Notes: a model not told the origin generated them from the sequence alone. A stretch of DNA of 64,000 nt from Algoriphagus sp. (GCF_013373065.1 NZ_JABXIN010000013.1:248001-312000); one strand, 5' to 3'. Counted from the stretch's first letter, positions 17,535-27,024 are shown. A program made the numbers and translations.

Positions 17535-17870
17535 ATGGGAGCTACCCAATCACATTTGTTTTCGGATGAGCAAAATGAGCTGGCTAGAATTGCTAGGGTT
17601 TTAGCACACCCTGCAAGAATCGCCATCCTACAATACCTGATCAAAGCCAATGCCTGTATCAACGGAGACTTGGTACAAGAAATCGGATTGGCTCAGGCGA
17701 CCATTAGTCAGCATTTGAGGGAATTGAAATCTATTGGACTCATTCAAGGGACCATAGATGGTGTTAAAGTATCCTATTGCATAAACCCCTCGAGGCTTTC
17801 AGAAATTAAAAAACAATTCGACCATCTCTTCGACAGTTTTACTCCGCCATCCATTGACGATTGCTGTTGA
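17535..17870 (+). CDS. arsR: ArsR/SmtB-family metalloregulator
   Basis: A 111-residue winged-helix repressor. The recognition helix region reads GLAQATISQHLRELKSIGLI (about 53-72). The classical arsenic site ELCVCDL is not present: only Cys41 occurs at that place (NACINGDLV). Instead the protein ends in a vicinal cysteine pair, SIDDCC (Cys110, Cys111), which could bind trivalent arsenic, as other ArsR subtypes use C-terminal or displaced cysteines. It heads a three-gene unit with a DUF6428-like protein and a thioredoxin-type arsenate reductase, behind the palindrome at 17505-17520. Confidence 0.85.
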   Translation: MGATQSHLFSDEQNELARIARVLAHPARIAILQYLIKANACINGDLVQEIGLAQATISQHLRELKSIGLIQGTIDGVKVSYCINPSRLSEIKKQFDHLFDSFTPPSIDDCC

Positions 17871-17908
17871 TTCAGATTGATTTACTCAAAAAACCATATC
17901 AGCACCAT

Positions 17909-18379
17909 ATGAAACTCAAAGAATTTAAAGCAGCCCTAACGCAAGCAAACCAACTTCATTTTTATCTCCCGAATGGTGCTCAAATTCCTGATCACTTCCA
18001 TATTACAGAGGTGGGAAAGATTTCCAGGCATTTTATAGATTGTGGAGGAACCGTTCGAAAAGAGGAAAAGATCAACTTTCAAATCTATACTGCTGATGAT
18101 TATGATCATCGATTGAAGCCTCAAAAACTTCTCTCAATTGTTGAATTATCCGAAAAACAGTTGCAATTGGAAGATTTGGAAATCGAAGTCGAATATCAAG
18201 GCGAGACAATCGGAAAATATGGTTTGGAATTCAAAGCAGGAGGATTTTTCTTAACGAGCACCTTTACAGATTGCTTGGCTAAAGATCAGTGTGGGATTCC
18301 GACCAAAAAGCCTAAGATTCGACTCTCTACTTTACAATCTCAGCCTAGTGAATGCTTGCCGGGATCAGGTTGCTGCTAA
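17909..18379 (+). CDS. DUF6428-like protein of arsenic-response operons
   Basis: A soluble protein of 156 residues from the ATG at 17909. A longer frame from 17861 would overlap arsR and has no better support. The first part, LHFYLPNGAQIPDHFHITEVG, and HFIDCGGTVRKEE resemble the family I know as DUF6428, which occurs beside arsR and arsC in Bacteroidota; family name from memory. The C-terminal tail is cysteine-rich, ending ECLPGSGCC, so it may bind arsenite or pass it on; no enzymatic motif is visible. It lies 38 bp after arsR and 9 bp before arsC. Confidence 0.65.
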   Translation: MKLKEFKAALTQANQLHFYLPNGAQIPDHFHITEVGKISRHFIDCGGTVRKEEKINFQIYTADDYDHRLKPQKLLSIVELSEKQLQLEDLEIEVEYQGETIGKYGLEFKAGGFFLTSTFTDCLAKDQCGIPTKKPKIRLSTLQSQPSECLPGSGCC

Positions 18380-18388
18380 AAATTGAAG

Positions 18389-19021
18389 ATGGATTCTAAA
18401 CCCTTAATTTTATTTCCTGAGCTAGCCCAAACAGTAGAAAAAGCTAGACATTTACCCATTTCTGAAGATCGGAAGGAGGTACTTCAGCCCTTGATTAATT
18501 TCATTCAAAGTTGTGTTCAGGAAAGCAAAGCCTGTAATCTTAATTTTATCTGTACCCATAATTCCCGAAGAAGTCAGTTTAGTCAAGTTTGGGCTCAGAC
18601 TGCTGGAGATTTTTTTGGAATTCCTGTAAAATGCTTTTCAGGAGGCATGGAAGTAACTGCCTGCAATGAACGGACCGTGAAGTCTTTGGAAAAAAGCGGA
18701 TTTAAAATTTCTTTAGAGGGCAGCGTAAATCCGATTTATTCTGTCCACTATTCAGAAAATCGTCCTCCCGTTCTTTGCTTTTCCAAACTTTTCGATGACC
18801 CGGTAAATCTGGTTCCGGAATTTGCAGCAGTGATGACCTGTGACCATGCCGAAGAAAATTGCCCATTTATTCCCGGAACAAAATCCCGAATTCCATTGCA
18901 TTATGCAGATCCAAAGGAATTTGATGGTACCGATTTAGAGGATTTGAAATATGATGAGCGATCCATGCAGATTGCCTCTGAAATGTTTTATGTTTTTGCT
19001 GAAGTGGGGAAGTGGGGATGA
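18389..19021 (+). CDS. arsC: Arsenate reductase, thioredoxin-coupled (LMW phosphatase-like)
   Basis: A 210-residue cytoplasmic protein from the ATG at 18389 (a TTG six bases earlier is in frame). The phosphatase loop C-x5-R is Cys55-Arg61 in CTHNSRRS. The redox pair that makes this a thioredoxin-type arsenate reductase rather than a tyrosine phosphatase is present in TCDHAEENCPFIPG, with the two cysteines seven positions apart as in Bacillus ArsC, followed by the usual YADP segment. It is longer than Bacillus ArsC because of an extra N-terminal stretch of about 45 residues. No ArsB or Acr3 exporter follows; the next gene is convergent. Confidence 0.82.
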   Translation: MDSKPLILFPELAQTVEKARHLPISEDRKEVLQPLINFIQSCVQESKACNLNFICTHNSRRSQFSQVWAQTAGDFFGIPVKCFSGGMEVTACNERTVKSLEKSGFKISLEGSVNPIYSVHYSENRPPVLCFSKLFDDPVNLVPEFAAVMTCDHAEENCPFIPGTKSRIPLHYADPKEFDGTDLEDLKYDERSMQIASEMFYVFAEVGKWG

Positions 19022-19039
19022 TTTTTTAGCTGTGAAAAA

Positions 19040-19846
19040 CTACAGTTCTCCGCCACATTTCTTGCAAAACTTATCGTCTATCCCTAGCCCTTCTGCACCG
19101 CAAGAGTGACATGTTTTGGTGTTGATGAGTTCATGAGGGTTGCGACGCTTGGCCATTTCTGAACTTACGATTCCAGTAGGGACGGCGATGATAGCATAAC
19201 CCAACAGCATGATTAAGGAGGCGATAAACTGACCCAAAGGTGTGGTTGGAGTTATATCTCCAAACCCTACTGTAGTAAGGGTCACGATAGCCCAATACAT
19301 ACCGCGTGGGATAGAAGTAAAACCAGAAGAAGGCCCTTCCACTAGGTACATCAAGGTTCCCATAATGAGAACTACGGTTAAAACTGTAAACAAAAAGATT
19401 TGAATTTTGGCCATACTGGCCTTTAAAGACTGGCTGATAAAATCAGCCTCTGATAAATATCTGCCTAGTTTTAAAATTCGGACGACCCGGAGCAGTCGCA
19501 GTGCACGTACTACTGTCAAAAGCTGGACATCTGCCACAAAAAAGCTTAAATAAAAGGGCAAAATAGCAAGCAAATCCACTATCCCATAAAAGCTAGTCAC
19601 ATAGCGAAGCGTTTTCCCGGTCAGCCAAACCCGTAGGATATATTCAATGGTAAAAAGAACCGTAAAAATTAATTCAAGAATGTAGAAGGTGGTTCCAAAA
19701 CGCAAACGGAGCTCTGCTACCGAATCCAGAGTAGCCACGATCACTGACCCAAAAATCAAAACCAATAAAACGACATCGAAAGTCCGTGCGGCCCAGTCGT
19801 TATGATCAAAGACAATTTCGGCAATTCTCTTCTTGGTCAATTTCAT
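19040..19846 (-). CDS. Voltage-gated-like potassium channel with C-terminal zinc ribbon
   Basis: A 268-residue inner-membrane protein with a six-helix plan. S4 is visible as VRALRLLRVVRILKLGRYL (about 113-131), with arginines at every third position. The pore has TLTTVGFGDITP near residue 192, the selectivity filter TVGFGD of K+ channels. The cytoplasmic tail carries two CxxC pairs, CHSCGAEG and CKKCGGEL, forming a short zinc ribbon at the very C terminus. That appended domain is not part of the classical KvAP-type channel and might sense metal or redox state; that is inference. Confidence 0.88.
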   Translation of the reverse strand: MKLTKKRIAEIVFDHNDWAARTFDVVLLVLIFGSVIVATLDSVAELRLRFGTTFYILELIFTVLFTIEYILRVWLTGKTLRYVTSFYGIVDLLAILPFYLSFFVADVQLLTVVRALRLLRVVRILKLGRYLSEADFISQSLKASMAKIQIFLFTVLTVVLIMGTLMYLVEGPSSGFTSIPRGMYWAIVTLTTVGFGDITPTTPLGQFIASLIMLLGYAIIAVPTGIVSSEMAKRRNPHELINTKTCHSCGAEGLGIDDKFCKKCGGEL

Positions 19847-19883
19847 AAGGGAAGATAAAAAAAAGACCTAGCAAAAGGAGTAA

Positions 19884-22343
19884 TTAATCCAGAAAATAGA
19901 TTCGCTTGACCCGGCTACTGATGTGGGTAAGCAGTTCGTAGGGGATTGTTCCAATTTTTTTTGCCAAGGGTGCCAATGGTATTTCAGCTCCATAAATGAT
20001 GGCTTCATCTCCTGCCTCCACTTGTATTTTGCTGACATCAACCATGACCATGTCCATACAAACATTTCCAATCACAGGTGCTTTTTTTTCATTGATCAAG
20101 ACATATCCTTGCCCATTGCTAAATCGGCGGTCATAGCCATCTGCATAACCAATTGGGAGGGTCGCGATTTTTCCTCCTTTGGGAAGTTTCCCTCTTCTGG
20201 AGTAACCAATGGTGGCTCCAGAAGGCAAAGTTTTGACTTGGGAGACGGTTGTTTTCAGTTTACTTATCGGTAAAAGATCTGAGGAATAATTTCCAGTGAC
20301 CTCGACACCATAAAGTCCAATCCCCAAGCGGACCATATCGAATTGAAAGTCTGGAAAAGTAACTATTCCAGCAGAATTTAAAGCATGTAAAAGTGGCTTT
20401 AGAGGCAATAGAGGAAGAAGTGCTGCGGCCATCTCTTTAAAATCTTCCAGTTGCTGTAGGGTGTATTTTTTCTCCTCAGATTCATCTGCAGCTGCGAGAT
20501 GAGTGAACAGGGAAGTCACTTGAAGTTGAGGGTTTTCTTGAATGAGTCCTTTCAGTTCTTCCAAATGTTGCTTTTCAAAACCTAGGCGATGCATTCCGGT
20601 ATCCAAGTCTAGATGCACTTTCATAGTTTCGGAATGTGCCTTTGTCCATTTGGCTAGATTTTCGAAAAATTCCGGACTAAAGACCACCGGTTCTAACCTG
20701 TATTCCAAACAACTGGCGAAGGATTCCTCCAAAGGATTCAAAACCATAATAGGTAGATGGATTCCCTGTTGTCGGAGTGCGACTCCCTCATCAGTAAATG
20801 CCACTGCTAGGTAATCTGCCCCCATGGTTTGAATGTGGTTAGCGATTTCAGGGGCTCCTCCCCCGTAAGCAAATGCTTTCACCATGACCATGACCTTGGT
20901 TTCCGGTTTTAGGAGGCGTCTATAAAAGTTGAAATTGTGTGTCAGAGCATTAAGGTTGATTTCGAGGGTGGTGCCATGAATCCGCTGCTGAAGTTGCTGG
21001 ACTACTTTTTCCAAGCCAAATGGCCTAGCTCCCGTGATCAGAATCAAGTCATTTTCAAGTTTAAATTCTCGCAAATTTGCAAGTAAATCCTCAGTCCGTT
21101 CCCAGGTGTAAAGATTTTGAACCCCTGATTCAGCCAATAGACTCAATTCTCTCCCCACACCAAGTACAAGATCCAATTGATGATTCCGAATCAATTGAGC
21201 AGCTTCAGAATAGATCCATTCCGGTTTTCCCTGTTGCAAAAAGTCAGATAAGATGAGGATTTTCCTTCGTTTGGGGCGTTGCTGCTGGATGAAGTCTAAT
21301 GCCACTCGCAACCCTGCCAAATCATGATTGTAGGTATCATCAATCAATAAACAATCCCGCAACCCTGCCTTTAATGTGAGTCGCATATCTACAGGTCTGA
21401 GCTGCTCAATGCCCCGTTGGATGCTTTGTGGAGAAAGCCCTAAAGTTAAGGCAGCCACAATGGCATGGATGATATTTTCCAGCGAAGCGGCGTCCCGAAG
21501 TTGGGTGCGAAAAGTCAAAGTACTTAAATCCTTTTTTATCAAAAGAATCCGGTTCTCATCCTCTTTAAATTTAATAGCGCGTGTGAAATCTGAACCAGGT
21601 TGATCAGACCAAGAGATCAGTTTTTCGGAAGGAAAAAGATATTCAATTTCTTTCGAGACAATCCCCTGATCCTTGCAATAAATCAAGAATTTGGAGTCCT
21701 TAAATAAGCTGAGTTTTTCTCGAAGTTTACTTAAACGGTCAGAGAAACCAGCATCGTGGGCTGAGCCGATGTTCGTCAAAATCCCAAGTTCTGGCCTAAT
21801 AATTCGCTCCAAACTTTCCATTTCGCCACCTTTGGAAATTCCAGCCTCCAAAATTGCCACCTGATGATAGGGATTAATTTCGAACACGGAGAGTGGTACA
21901 CCAACCTGCGAATTGTAACTTTTTGGACTTTTTGCCACTGTAAATTCCTGACTGAGCAACTGCCCTAGCCATTCCTTTACGATGGTTTTTCCATTGGACC
22001 CGGTAATTCCGATTACAGGTCCGGTGAAGCGACTTCGTAACACCGCTGCCAAATCCTGAAGGGCTTTGTGAGGATTTTCAACTTGGATGAAATTTGCCTT
22101 TGTATCAGTGGGAAGATAGGTAGTGGGAACCAAGAAATTCCGAACTCCTCGTTGGATCAATCCGGCAATAAAATCTGTTCCTTTTGCTTTGGCACCTGTC
22201 AGCGCTACAAAAAGACTTTTGGAGGGTGAAAAAGCCTGCCTGGAGTCAATAACAATTTGGTTGATTTCTGATTCAGGGGAATTTTCAATTAGTTTTCCCT
22301 TGCAGATTTTTGCAATTTCAAGAATGGTCAGTGCACTAATCAT
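19884..22343 (-). CDS. MurF-alanine racemase fusion
   Basis: An 819-residue bifunctional enzyme of peptidoglycan precursor synthesis. Residues 1 to about 445 are a MurF-type ligase that adds D-Ala-D-Ala to UDP-MurNAc-tripeptide, with the ATP loop GITGSNGKT at 112-120. Residues from about 452 to the end are a fold-type III alanine racemase supplying D-alanine: the PLP lysine is in VMVKAFAYGGGAPE (about 480), and the catalytic Tyr in TIGYSRRGKL (about 708). This fusion is characteristic of Bacteroidota and couples D-alanine supply to its use. The end of the upstream flippase-like gene overlaps its start by 8 bp. Confidence 0.93.
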   Translation of the reverse strand: MISALTILEIAKICKGKLIENSPESEINQIVIDSRQAFSPSKSLFVALTGAKAKGTDFIAGLIQRGVRNFLVPTTYLPTDTKANFIQVENPHKALQDLAAVLRSRFTGPVIGITGSNGKTIVKEWLGQLLSQEFTVAKSPKSYNSQVGVPLSVFEINPYHQVAILEAGISKGGEMESLERIIRPELGILTNIGSAHDAGFSDRLSKLREKLSLFKDSKFLIYCKDQGIVSKEIEYLFPSEKLISWSDQPGSDFTRAIKFKEDENRILLIKKDLSTLTFRTQLRDAASLENIIHAIVAALTLGLSPQSIQRGIEQLRPVDMRLTLKAGLRDCLLIDDTYNHDLAGLRVALDFIQQQRPKRRKILILSDFLQQGKPEWIYSEAAQLIRNHQLDLVLGVGRELSLLAESGVQNLYTWERTEDLLANLREFKLENDLILITGARPFGLEKVVQQLQQRIHGTTLEINLNALTHNFNFYRRLLKPETKVMVMVKAFAYGGGAPEIANHIQTMGADYLAVAFTDEGVALRQQGIHLPIMVLNPLEESFASCLEYRLEPVVFSPEFFENLAKWTKAHSETMKVHLDLDTGMHRLGFEKQHLEELKGLIQENPQLQVTSLFTHLAAADESEEKKYTLQQLEDFKEMAAALLPLLPLKPLLHALNSAGIVTFPDFQFDMVRLGIGLYGVEVTGNYSSDLLPISKLKTTVSQVKTLPSGATIGYSRRGKLPKGGKIATLPIGYADGYDRRFSNGQGYVLINEKKAPVIGNVCMDMVMVDVSKIQVEAGDEAIIYGAEIPLAPLAKKIGTIPYELLTHISSRVKRIYFLD

Positions 22344-23409
22344 GGCCTATTTCGCCTCTCTTTTTCTTTTTGAAAAACACCTGTTTAACCCACCTTGGCA
22401 AAAAGATCGCTCCCAAAATCAAATAGGGATAATAGGAAAGCAAACGCCATAAAATGCTGGTCACAAAGGTGTATCCATCCAAGAATTGAGCAAAAAACTG
22501 TCCAAAAAAGAATTCTGCTGTACCCGAACTTCCGGGTGTTGGAGAAATCATCATTATAATCCACATGATCACCTGCCGGGCGAATACGATGACGTGGTTT
22601 TCAAGACTAAGTGGAACGAATGCTGAAATCAAGGCATTGAGCATCAGGTAGCGGGAACTCCAAATAAAAATGGTAGCCAAAATCACGGGCATCCAATACC
22701 CCCAACTCTTCCCACTTAATTCTTTAGAAGCTTCAATGATTTGGTTTCCATATTCCTGTGCATCATGCTTCCATTTTCGAAGCCATTTGAAAGAAAATAT
22801 TTTGATCAAAACCCATTTGAAAACGCGAGGTCTATAAAACAATGCAGCAGCCATAATTAAACTATAAAGGGCATATAGTCCATAGCTTATCCAAAAAATA
22901 GCCTGTAAGCTATTTTCAAGCTGATTTTCTAATACCTGACTTTCTGGAAAAATATTGCCTTTGGCAAAAAATAGGATAATGGGTGCTCCGATCACAAAAA
23001 ATAGATTGTCCAGAATAGCAGTAACCATGACAAAGGAAATAGCCCTTCCTAACTTGATTCCCTCCTTGTTGAGAATGAAGATGGCTACGGCTGTCCCTCC
23101 TACTACCGAAGGAGTAACCGCTGAGGCAAATTCCCAAAGAATAATGACATAAATGGCACGGGTCCAGCTCAGTTCGCGCTGGGTGATTTCCCGAATCCGG
23201 TAGATGTAACCTGCATCTCGAAATATAATGACCAAAATCGCAAGTAATATGTAGGGAATAGAAGCATCAAAAACACCTTTAAGAGTCTGCGCATTCACAT
23301 TGGGGTCTAGGTAAAACATTGCAAAAACGATCCCTAAACCGATAATGATCGGCACCCAAACCTTATTGGGATTTAGTGTTTTGAAAATCTTCTTATTGTC
23401 CAGCTTCAT
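22336..23409 (-). CDS. Lysylphosphatidylglycerol synthase TM-domain/flippase-like membrane protein
   Basis: A 357-residue inner-membrane protein with seven or eight hydrophobic segments, matching the UPF0104 (YbhN/AglD-like) transmembrane family. Recognisable blocks are SAVTPSVVGGTAVAIFIL (about 95-112) and the C-terminal SPTPGSSGTAEFFFGQFF (about 290-307), which carry the conserved small-residue and Pro-Gly motifs of this family. Members are suggested to move lipids or lipid-linked intermediates; no catalytic LPG-synthase domain is attached. It lies between scpA (1 bp gap) and murF-alr (8-bp overlap), so all three are probably one transcript. Confidence 0.78.
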   Translation of the reverse strand: MKLDNKKIFKTLNPNKVWVPIIIGLGIVFAMFYLDPNVNAQTLKGVFDASIPYILLAILVIIFRDAGYIYRIREITQRELSWTRAIYVIILWEFASAVTPSVVGGTAVAIFILNKEGIKLGRAISFVMVTAILDNLFFVIGAPIILFFAKGNIFPESQVLENQLENSLQAIFWISYGLYALYSLIMAAALFYRPRVFKWVLIKIFSFKWLRKWKHDAQEYGNQIIEASKELSGKSWGYWMPVILATIFIWSSRYLMLNALISAFVPLSLENHVIVFARQVIMWIIMMISPTPGSSGTAEFFFGQFFAQFLDGYTFVTSILWRLLSYYPYLILGAIFLPRWVKQVFFKKKKRGEIGHD

Positions 23410-23410
23410 A

Positions 23411-24160
23411 TCAGGCTGCAGCGATAGGCTCAGTCTTTTCTACCCAAAAATTATTATATCCTTCTCCGATGACAATGGTAACCTGTGAGAGCTGTAAGAG
23501 TTCCAAAATTGCCAAAAAGGTATAGATCACAAAGATTTTGTCAGGTTTGTATTCGATAAAATCCGAAAAGGGAACTTGCTTTTTGAAGCTTATTTTTTCC
23601 AATACGAAGTCTTTTTGTTGTTCGATGGTGTAGGGATATTGGATGACGGTATGCTTTGTTTCCTCTCCCCGGGCAGCCATTTTGGCCATGCATTTTTGAA
23701 AAACCTTCAAGAGCTTGTAGAGATCGACATGTTGAAGCTCTGCATCTACATCATCGATTTTGCTTAAGGATTTCAATTCGGCGGCAATATTACCTCTTTT
23801 TTCTTTGGCAAGTCGATCAGATTCCAAAGTTGCCAGATCTTGAATGACTGATTTGTATTTTTTGTACTCCAGCAAATTTCGAATCAACTCTTCACGGGGG
23901 TCTATTTCTTCACCGTGCTCGTTAAGTTCCGGACGAGGCAAAAGCATCCGAGACTTAATTTTCATGAGTGTTGCTGCAAAAAGAATAAATTCACTTGCCA
24001 CTTCGATTTCCATCTGTTCCAATTGATGGATGTAGTCCAAAAAATCATTTGTGATTTTGGAAATCGGAATATTATAAATATCCAGTTCGTCCCGTTCAAT
24101 GAAGAACAGCATTAAATCGAATGGTCCCTCGAAAAGCGGTAATTTGATTTCGAAACTCAA
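23411..24160 (-). CDS. scpA: Segregation and condensation protein A
   Basis: Kleisin subunit of the SMC-ScpAB chromosome condensin. The 249 residues include the N-terminal SMC-head-binding helix region (FEGPFDLMLFFIERDELDIYNI, of which the FEGPLDLLL-type start is diagnostic), a long charged central helix (about 80-125), and the C-terminal winged helix (about 185-235, TFLAILELLQLSQV). It heads a likely scpA-flippase-murF/alr operon. A promoter-like TATCTTTG lies 41 bp upstream on the same strand. Confidence 0.9.
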   Translation of the reverse strand: MSFEIKLPLFEGPFDLMLFFIERDELDIYNIPISKITNDFLDYIHQLEQMEIEVASEFILFAATLMKIKSRMLLPRPELNEHGEEIDPREELIRNLLEYKKYKSVIQDLATLESDRLAKEKRGNIAAELKSLSKIDDVDAELQHVDLYKLLKVFQKCMAKMAARGEETKHTVIQYPYTIEQQKDFVLEKISFKKQVPFSDFIEYKPDKIFVIYTFLAILELLQLSQVTIVIGEGYNNFWVEKTEPIAAA

Positions 24161-24200
24161 TGGATATTTAGATTAATGGTTAATTTTGCGAACTTATAGT

Positions 24201-24208
24201 CAAAGATA
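24201..24208 (-). promoter_or_regulatory. Predicted -7 element upstream of scpA
   Basis: TATCTTTG on the minus strand matches TAnnTTTG, 41 bp before the scpA start. I see no clear -33 TTTG at the expected distance. Confidence 0.4.
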
Positions 24209-24333
24209 TTCAATTATACCTAATTAATTGATTTGGTTGGGATTTGGAGGCTTCGATTTAGTTGCTATGCTAACTAAAAAACAATCGTTAAGCGCTTCGG
24301 TTTATTGTTCTTGACCACCTAATTAAATGCTTC

Positions 24334-26250
24334 ATGTTGATTCAACCAGGAGAATTACTAGCACAGATAAACAGCCCCGCTGATCTTAAAAAATTTCCAA
24401 AAGAAAAACTTGTCCAAATTTGCGATGAGTTGCGTCACTTCATTGTTGACAATGTTTCTGTTTACGGGGGTCATTTTGGGGCGAGTTTGGGTGTGGTTGA
24501 ATTAACTGTGGCCTTGCATTATGTTTTGAATACTCCTGAAGATCAACTCGTTTGGGATGTAGGGCATCAAGCTTATGGTCATAAGATTTTAACAGGACGT
24601 CGCGATCGTTTCCATACCAATCGAATTTATGGAGGGATTTCAGGTTTTCCGAAACGAAAAGAAAGTGAGTACGATACGTTTGGCGTAGGCCATTCGAGTA
24701 CTTCAATTTCTGCTGCCCTGGGTATGGCGATGGCCTCGAAATACAAGGGGAATGCTAAACAGCAACATGTAGCAGTCATCGGGGACGGTGCTTTGACAGG
24801 AGGGATGGCCTTCGAGGCGATGAATCATGCAGGAGTGACCGATAGCAATCTCCTTATCATTCTGAATGACAATTGCATGGCGATTGACCCTAATGTCGGC
24901 GCCTTAAAGGATTATTTGACAGATATCACCACTTCTCATACCTACAATAAAGTAAAGGATGAGGTGTGGAAAATTTTGGGGAAACTCAGCAAGTTTGGAC
25001 ACTCAGCCCAGGAAGTCATTTCCAAAGTAGAGGGAGCCATCAAATCTGCTGTTCTCCAGCAAAGCAATCTATTTGAATCCCTAAACCTTCGTTATTTTGG
25101 ACCGGTGGATGGACACGATGTCAATCATTTGGTTGAGATACTTCGTGATCTTCGAGACATTCCAGGGCCTAAGATTCTTCACTGTGTAACGGTGAAGGGG
25201 AAAGGTTACGAACCTGCTGAAAAAGGTAACCATACTACTTGGCATGCGCCGGGTACTTTCGATAAAGTTACAGGGGAGATTTTCAAAAAATCACCATCAA
25301 AACCTCAGCCGCCCAAATACCAAGATGTATTCGGACATACCATTGTTGAATTGGCTGAGCAGGATGATAGAATCATGGGCGTTACCCCAGCTATGCCATC
25401 TGGTTCTTCGCTTAATATCATGATGAAAGAAATGCCAGACCGGGCATTTGATGTGGGGATTGCGGAGCAACATGCGGTGACTGTATCAGCTGGTATGGCC
25501 ACTCAAGGTTTGAAGCCCTTCTGTAATATCTATTCCACTTTTATGCAGCGGGCTTATGACCAGGTTATTCATGATGTCTGTTTGCAAAATTTACCAGTTG
25601 TATTCTGTTTAGATCGCGCTGGTTTTGCAGGGGCAGATGGGCCTACGCATCATGGAGCCTATGATATTGCTTATTTCCGCTGTATTCCAAATTTGGTAGT
25701 AGCAGCACCGATGAATGAGGAAGAGTTGCGAAATATGATGTATTCTTCCCTCAGTCATGAAGGTCCTTACTCCATACGCTATCCAAGAGGAAATGGAGTG
25801 ATGCCAGATTGGCGAAGACCTTTCCAGCAAATTCCATTGGGGCAAGGCCGTATTGTAAAAGAAGGAGAAGATGTGGCGATTTTGACGATTGGGCACATTG
25901 GAAACTATGCGGTAAAAGCATGTGAAGAATTAGCCGAAGAGGGATTGAATCCTGCTCATTTTGATATGCGATTTGTGAAACCTTTGGATGAGGACCTATT
26001 GCACGAGATTTTTGGCAATTTTAAAAAGGTTGTCACTGTGGAGGATGGCTGCCTGATGGGTGGTTTTGGGTCTGCAGTGCTCGAGTGGATGATTGATCAC
26101 GGCTATAGTGCTCAAGTGAAGCGCTTGGGTATTCCGGATGACATCATAGAGCATGGAGAGCAATTGCAATTACACAAACTTTGTGGATTTGATCCGGAAG
26201 GAATAGCGCAAGCAGTTCGCAGCTTAGCCGAGGTAGAGAAAGTCAGCTAA
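24334..26250 (+). CDS. dxs: 1-deoxy-D-xylulose-5-phosphate synthase
   Basis: Thiamine-diphosphate enzyme condensing pyruvate and glyceraldehyde 3-phosphate, the first step of the MEP isoprenoid pathway. The 638 residues are full length. Visible motifs are GGHFGASLGVVELTVALH (45-62), WDVGHQAYGHK (74-84), the ThDP/Mg motif GDGALTGG running to NDN (about 150-178), and the transketolase-like Glu in GIAEQHAVTVSAG (about 381), plus the C-terminal transketolase domain. The ATG at 24334 is used; an ATG seven bases upstream is out of frame. The alpha/beta hydrolase gene follows after 6 bp. Confidence 0.95.
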   Translation: MLIQPGELLAQINSPADLKKFPKEKLVQICDELRHFIVDNVSVYGGHFGASLGVVELTVALHYVLNTPEDQLVWDVGHQAYGHKILTGRRDRFHTNRIYGGISGFPKRKESEYDTFGVGHSSTSISAALGMAMASKYKGNAKQQHVAVIGDGALTGGMAFEAMNHAGVTDSNLLIILNDNCMAIDPNVGALKDYLTDITTSHTYNKVKDEVWKILGKLSKFGHSAQEVISKVEGAIKSAVLQQSNLFESLNLRYFGPVDGHDVNHLVEILRDLRDIPGPKILHCVTVKGKGYEPAEKGNHTTWHAPGTFDKVTGEIFKKSPSKPQPPKYQDVFGHTIVELAEQDDRIMGVTPAMPSGSSLNIMMKEMPDRAFDVGIAEQHAVTVSAGMATQGLKPFCNIYSTFMQRAYDQVIHDVCLQNLPVVFCLDRAGFAGADGPTHHGAYDIAYFRCIPNLVVAAPMNEEELRNMMYSSLSHEGPYSIRYPRGNGVMPDWRRPFQQIPLGQGRIVKEGEDVAILTIGHIGNYAVKACEELAEEGLNPAHFDMRFVKPLDEDLLHEIFGNFKKVVTVEDGCLMGGFGSAVLEWMIDHGYSAQVKRLGIPDDIIEHGEQLQLHKLCGFDPEGIAQAVRSLAEVEKVS

Positions 26251-26256
26251 TCATTC

Positions 26257-27024
26257 ATGTCTTCGATTCATTTTTTTGAAAAAGGCTCTGGTCAGCCTGT
26301 GGTTTTGATCCATGGGTTTTGTGAAATCGGGGCTATGTGGAATCATTTTGCCGAAGAACTCTCACACGATTTTCGGATTCTTTGTCCTGACTTACCCGGT
26401 TTTGGAAAAACTTCGCTCACTCAAGCCCATATTACTTTAGAGGAGGTCGCTGTTTTATTAGAGGAGTGGTTGGAAGAAAATTCCGTAGAAAGCCCCATTG
26501 TAATTGGACATTCTCTTGGAGGTTATGTGGCGCTGGCAATGCTCGAGTTAATGGGAAATCGGATTAAAGGCATTGGCCTGTTCCATTCTACATCTTTTGC
26601 AGATGATACGGAGAAAAAAGCCATGCGGAATCGGGCCATCCAATTTCTAAAGAAGAACGGGGTTGATAAGTTTGTGACCTCTTTTGTCCCACCTCTATTT
26701 TCGGAAGGTCATCGAATTTCATTTGAAAAAGAAATTGATCAGGCAATAGAACAGGCAAAACAATCGAGTTTGGAAGGATTGGTTGCCTTTACTGAGGCCA
26801 TGCGTGATAGGAAAGATAGATTAGAGGTATTGAAGAATTTTCATGGACCCAAACTTATGATTGCGGGGACTGAAGACGGGGCGGTAAAAATTGACGCAAG
26901 CCGACGTCAAAAAGAAGCCTTTACAGATTATTTCGAATTAGAAGGGACAGGTCACATGGGGATGATCGAAGACAAGGATCGCACTTTAGAGATGGTAAGG
27001 ACTTTTTGTGAGAAAATTCAATAA
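26257..27024 (+). CDS. Alpha/beta hydrolase
   Basis: A 255-residue soluble alpha/beta-fold hydrolase. The nucleophile elbow is GHSLGG with Ser86, the oxyanion-side motif HGF lies at 19-21, the acidic residue is in GTEDGAV (near 208), and the catalytic His233 is in EGTGHMGMIED. A lid region around 125-190 is helical and charged. Substrate is unknown; small esters, lactones or C-C bonds are all possible in this family. It starts 6 bp after dxs, so it is co-transcribed with it. Confidence 0.8.
   Translation: MSSIHFFEKGSGQPVVLIHGFCEIGAMWNHFAEELSHDFRILCPDLPGFGKTSLTQAHITLEEVAVLLEEWLEENSVESPIVIGHSLGGYVALAMLELMGNRIKGIGLFHSTSFADDTEKKAMRNRAIQFLKKNGVDKFVTSFVPPLFSEGHRISFEKEIDQAIEQAKQSSLEGLVAFTEAMRDRKDRLEVLKNFHGPKLMIAGTEDGAVKIDASRRQKEAFTDYFELEGTGHMGMIEDKDRTLEMVRTFCEKIQ

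Noticed and set aside
18389..19021. Plain low-molecular-weight tyrosine phosphatase
   Set aside because: The additional cysteine pair seven residues apart matches thioredoxin-coupled ArsC, and the gene follows arsR.
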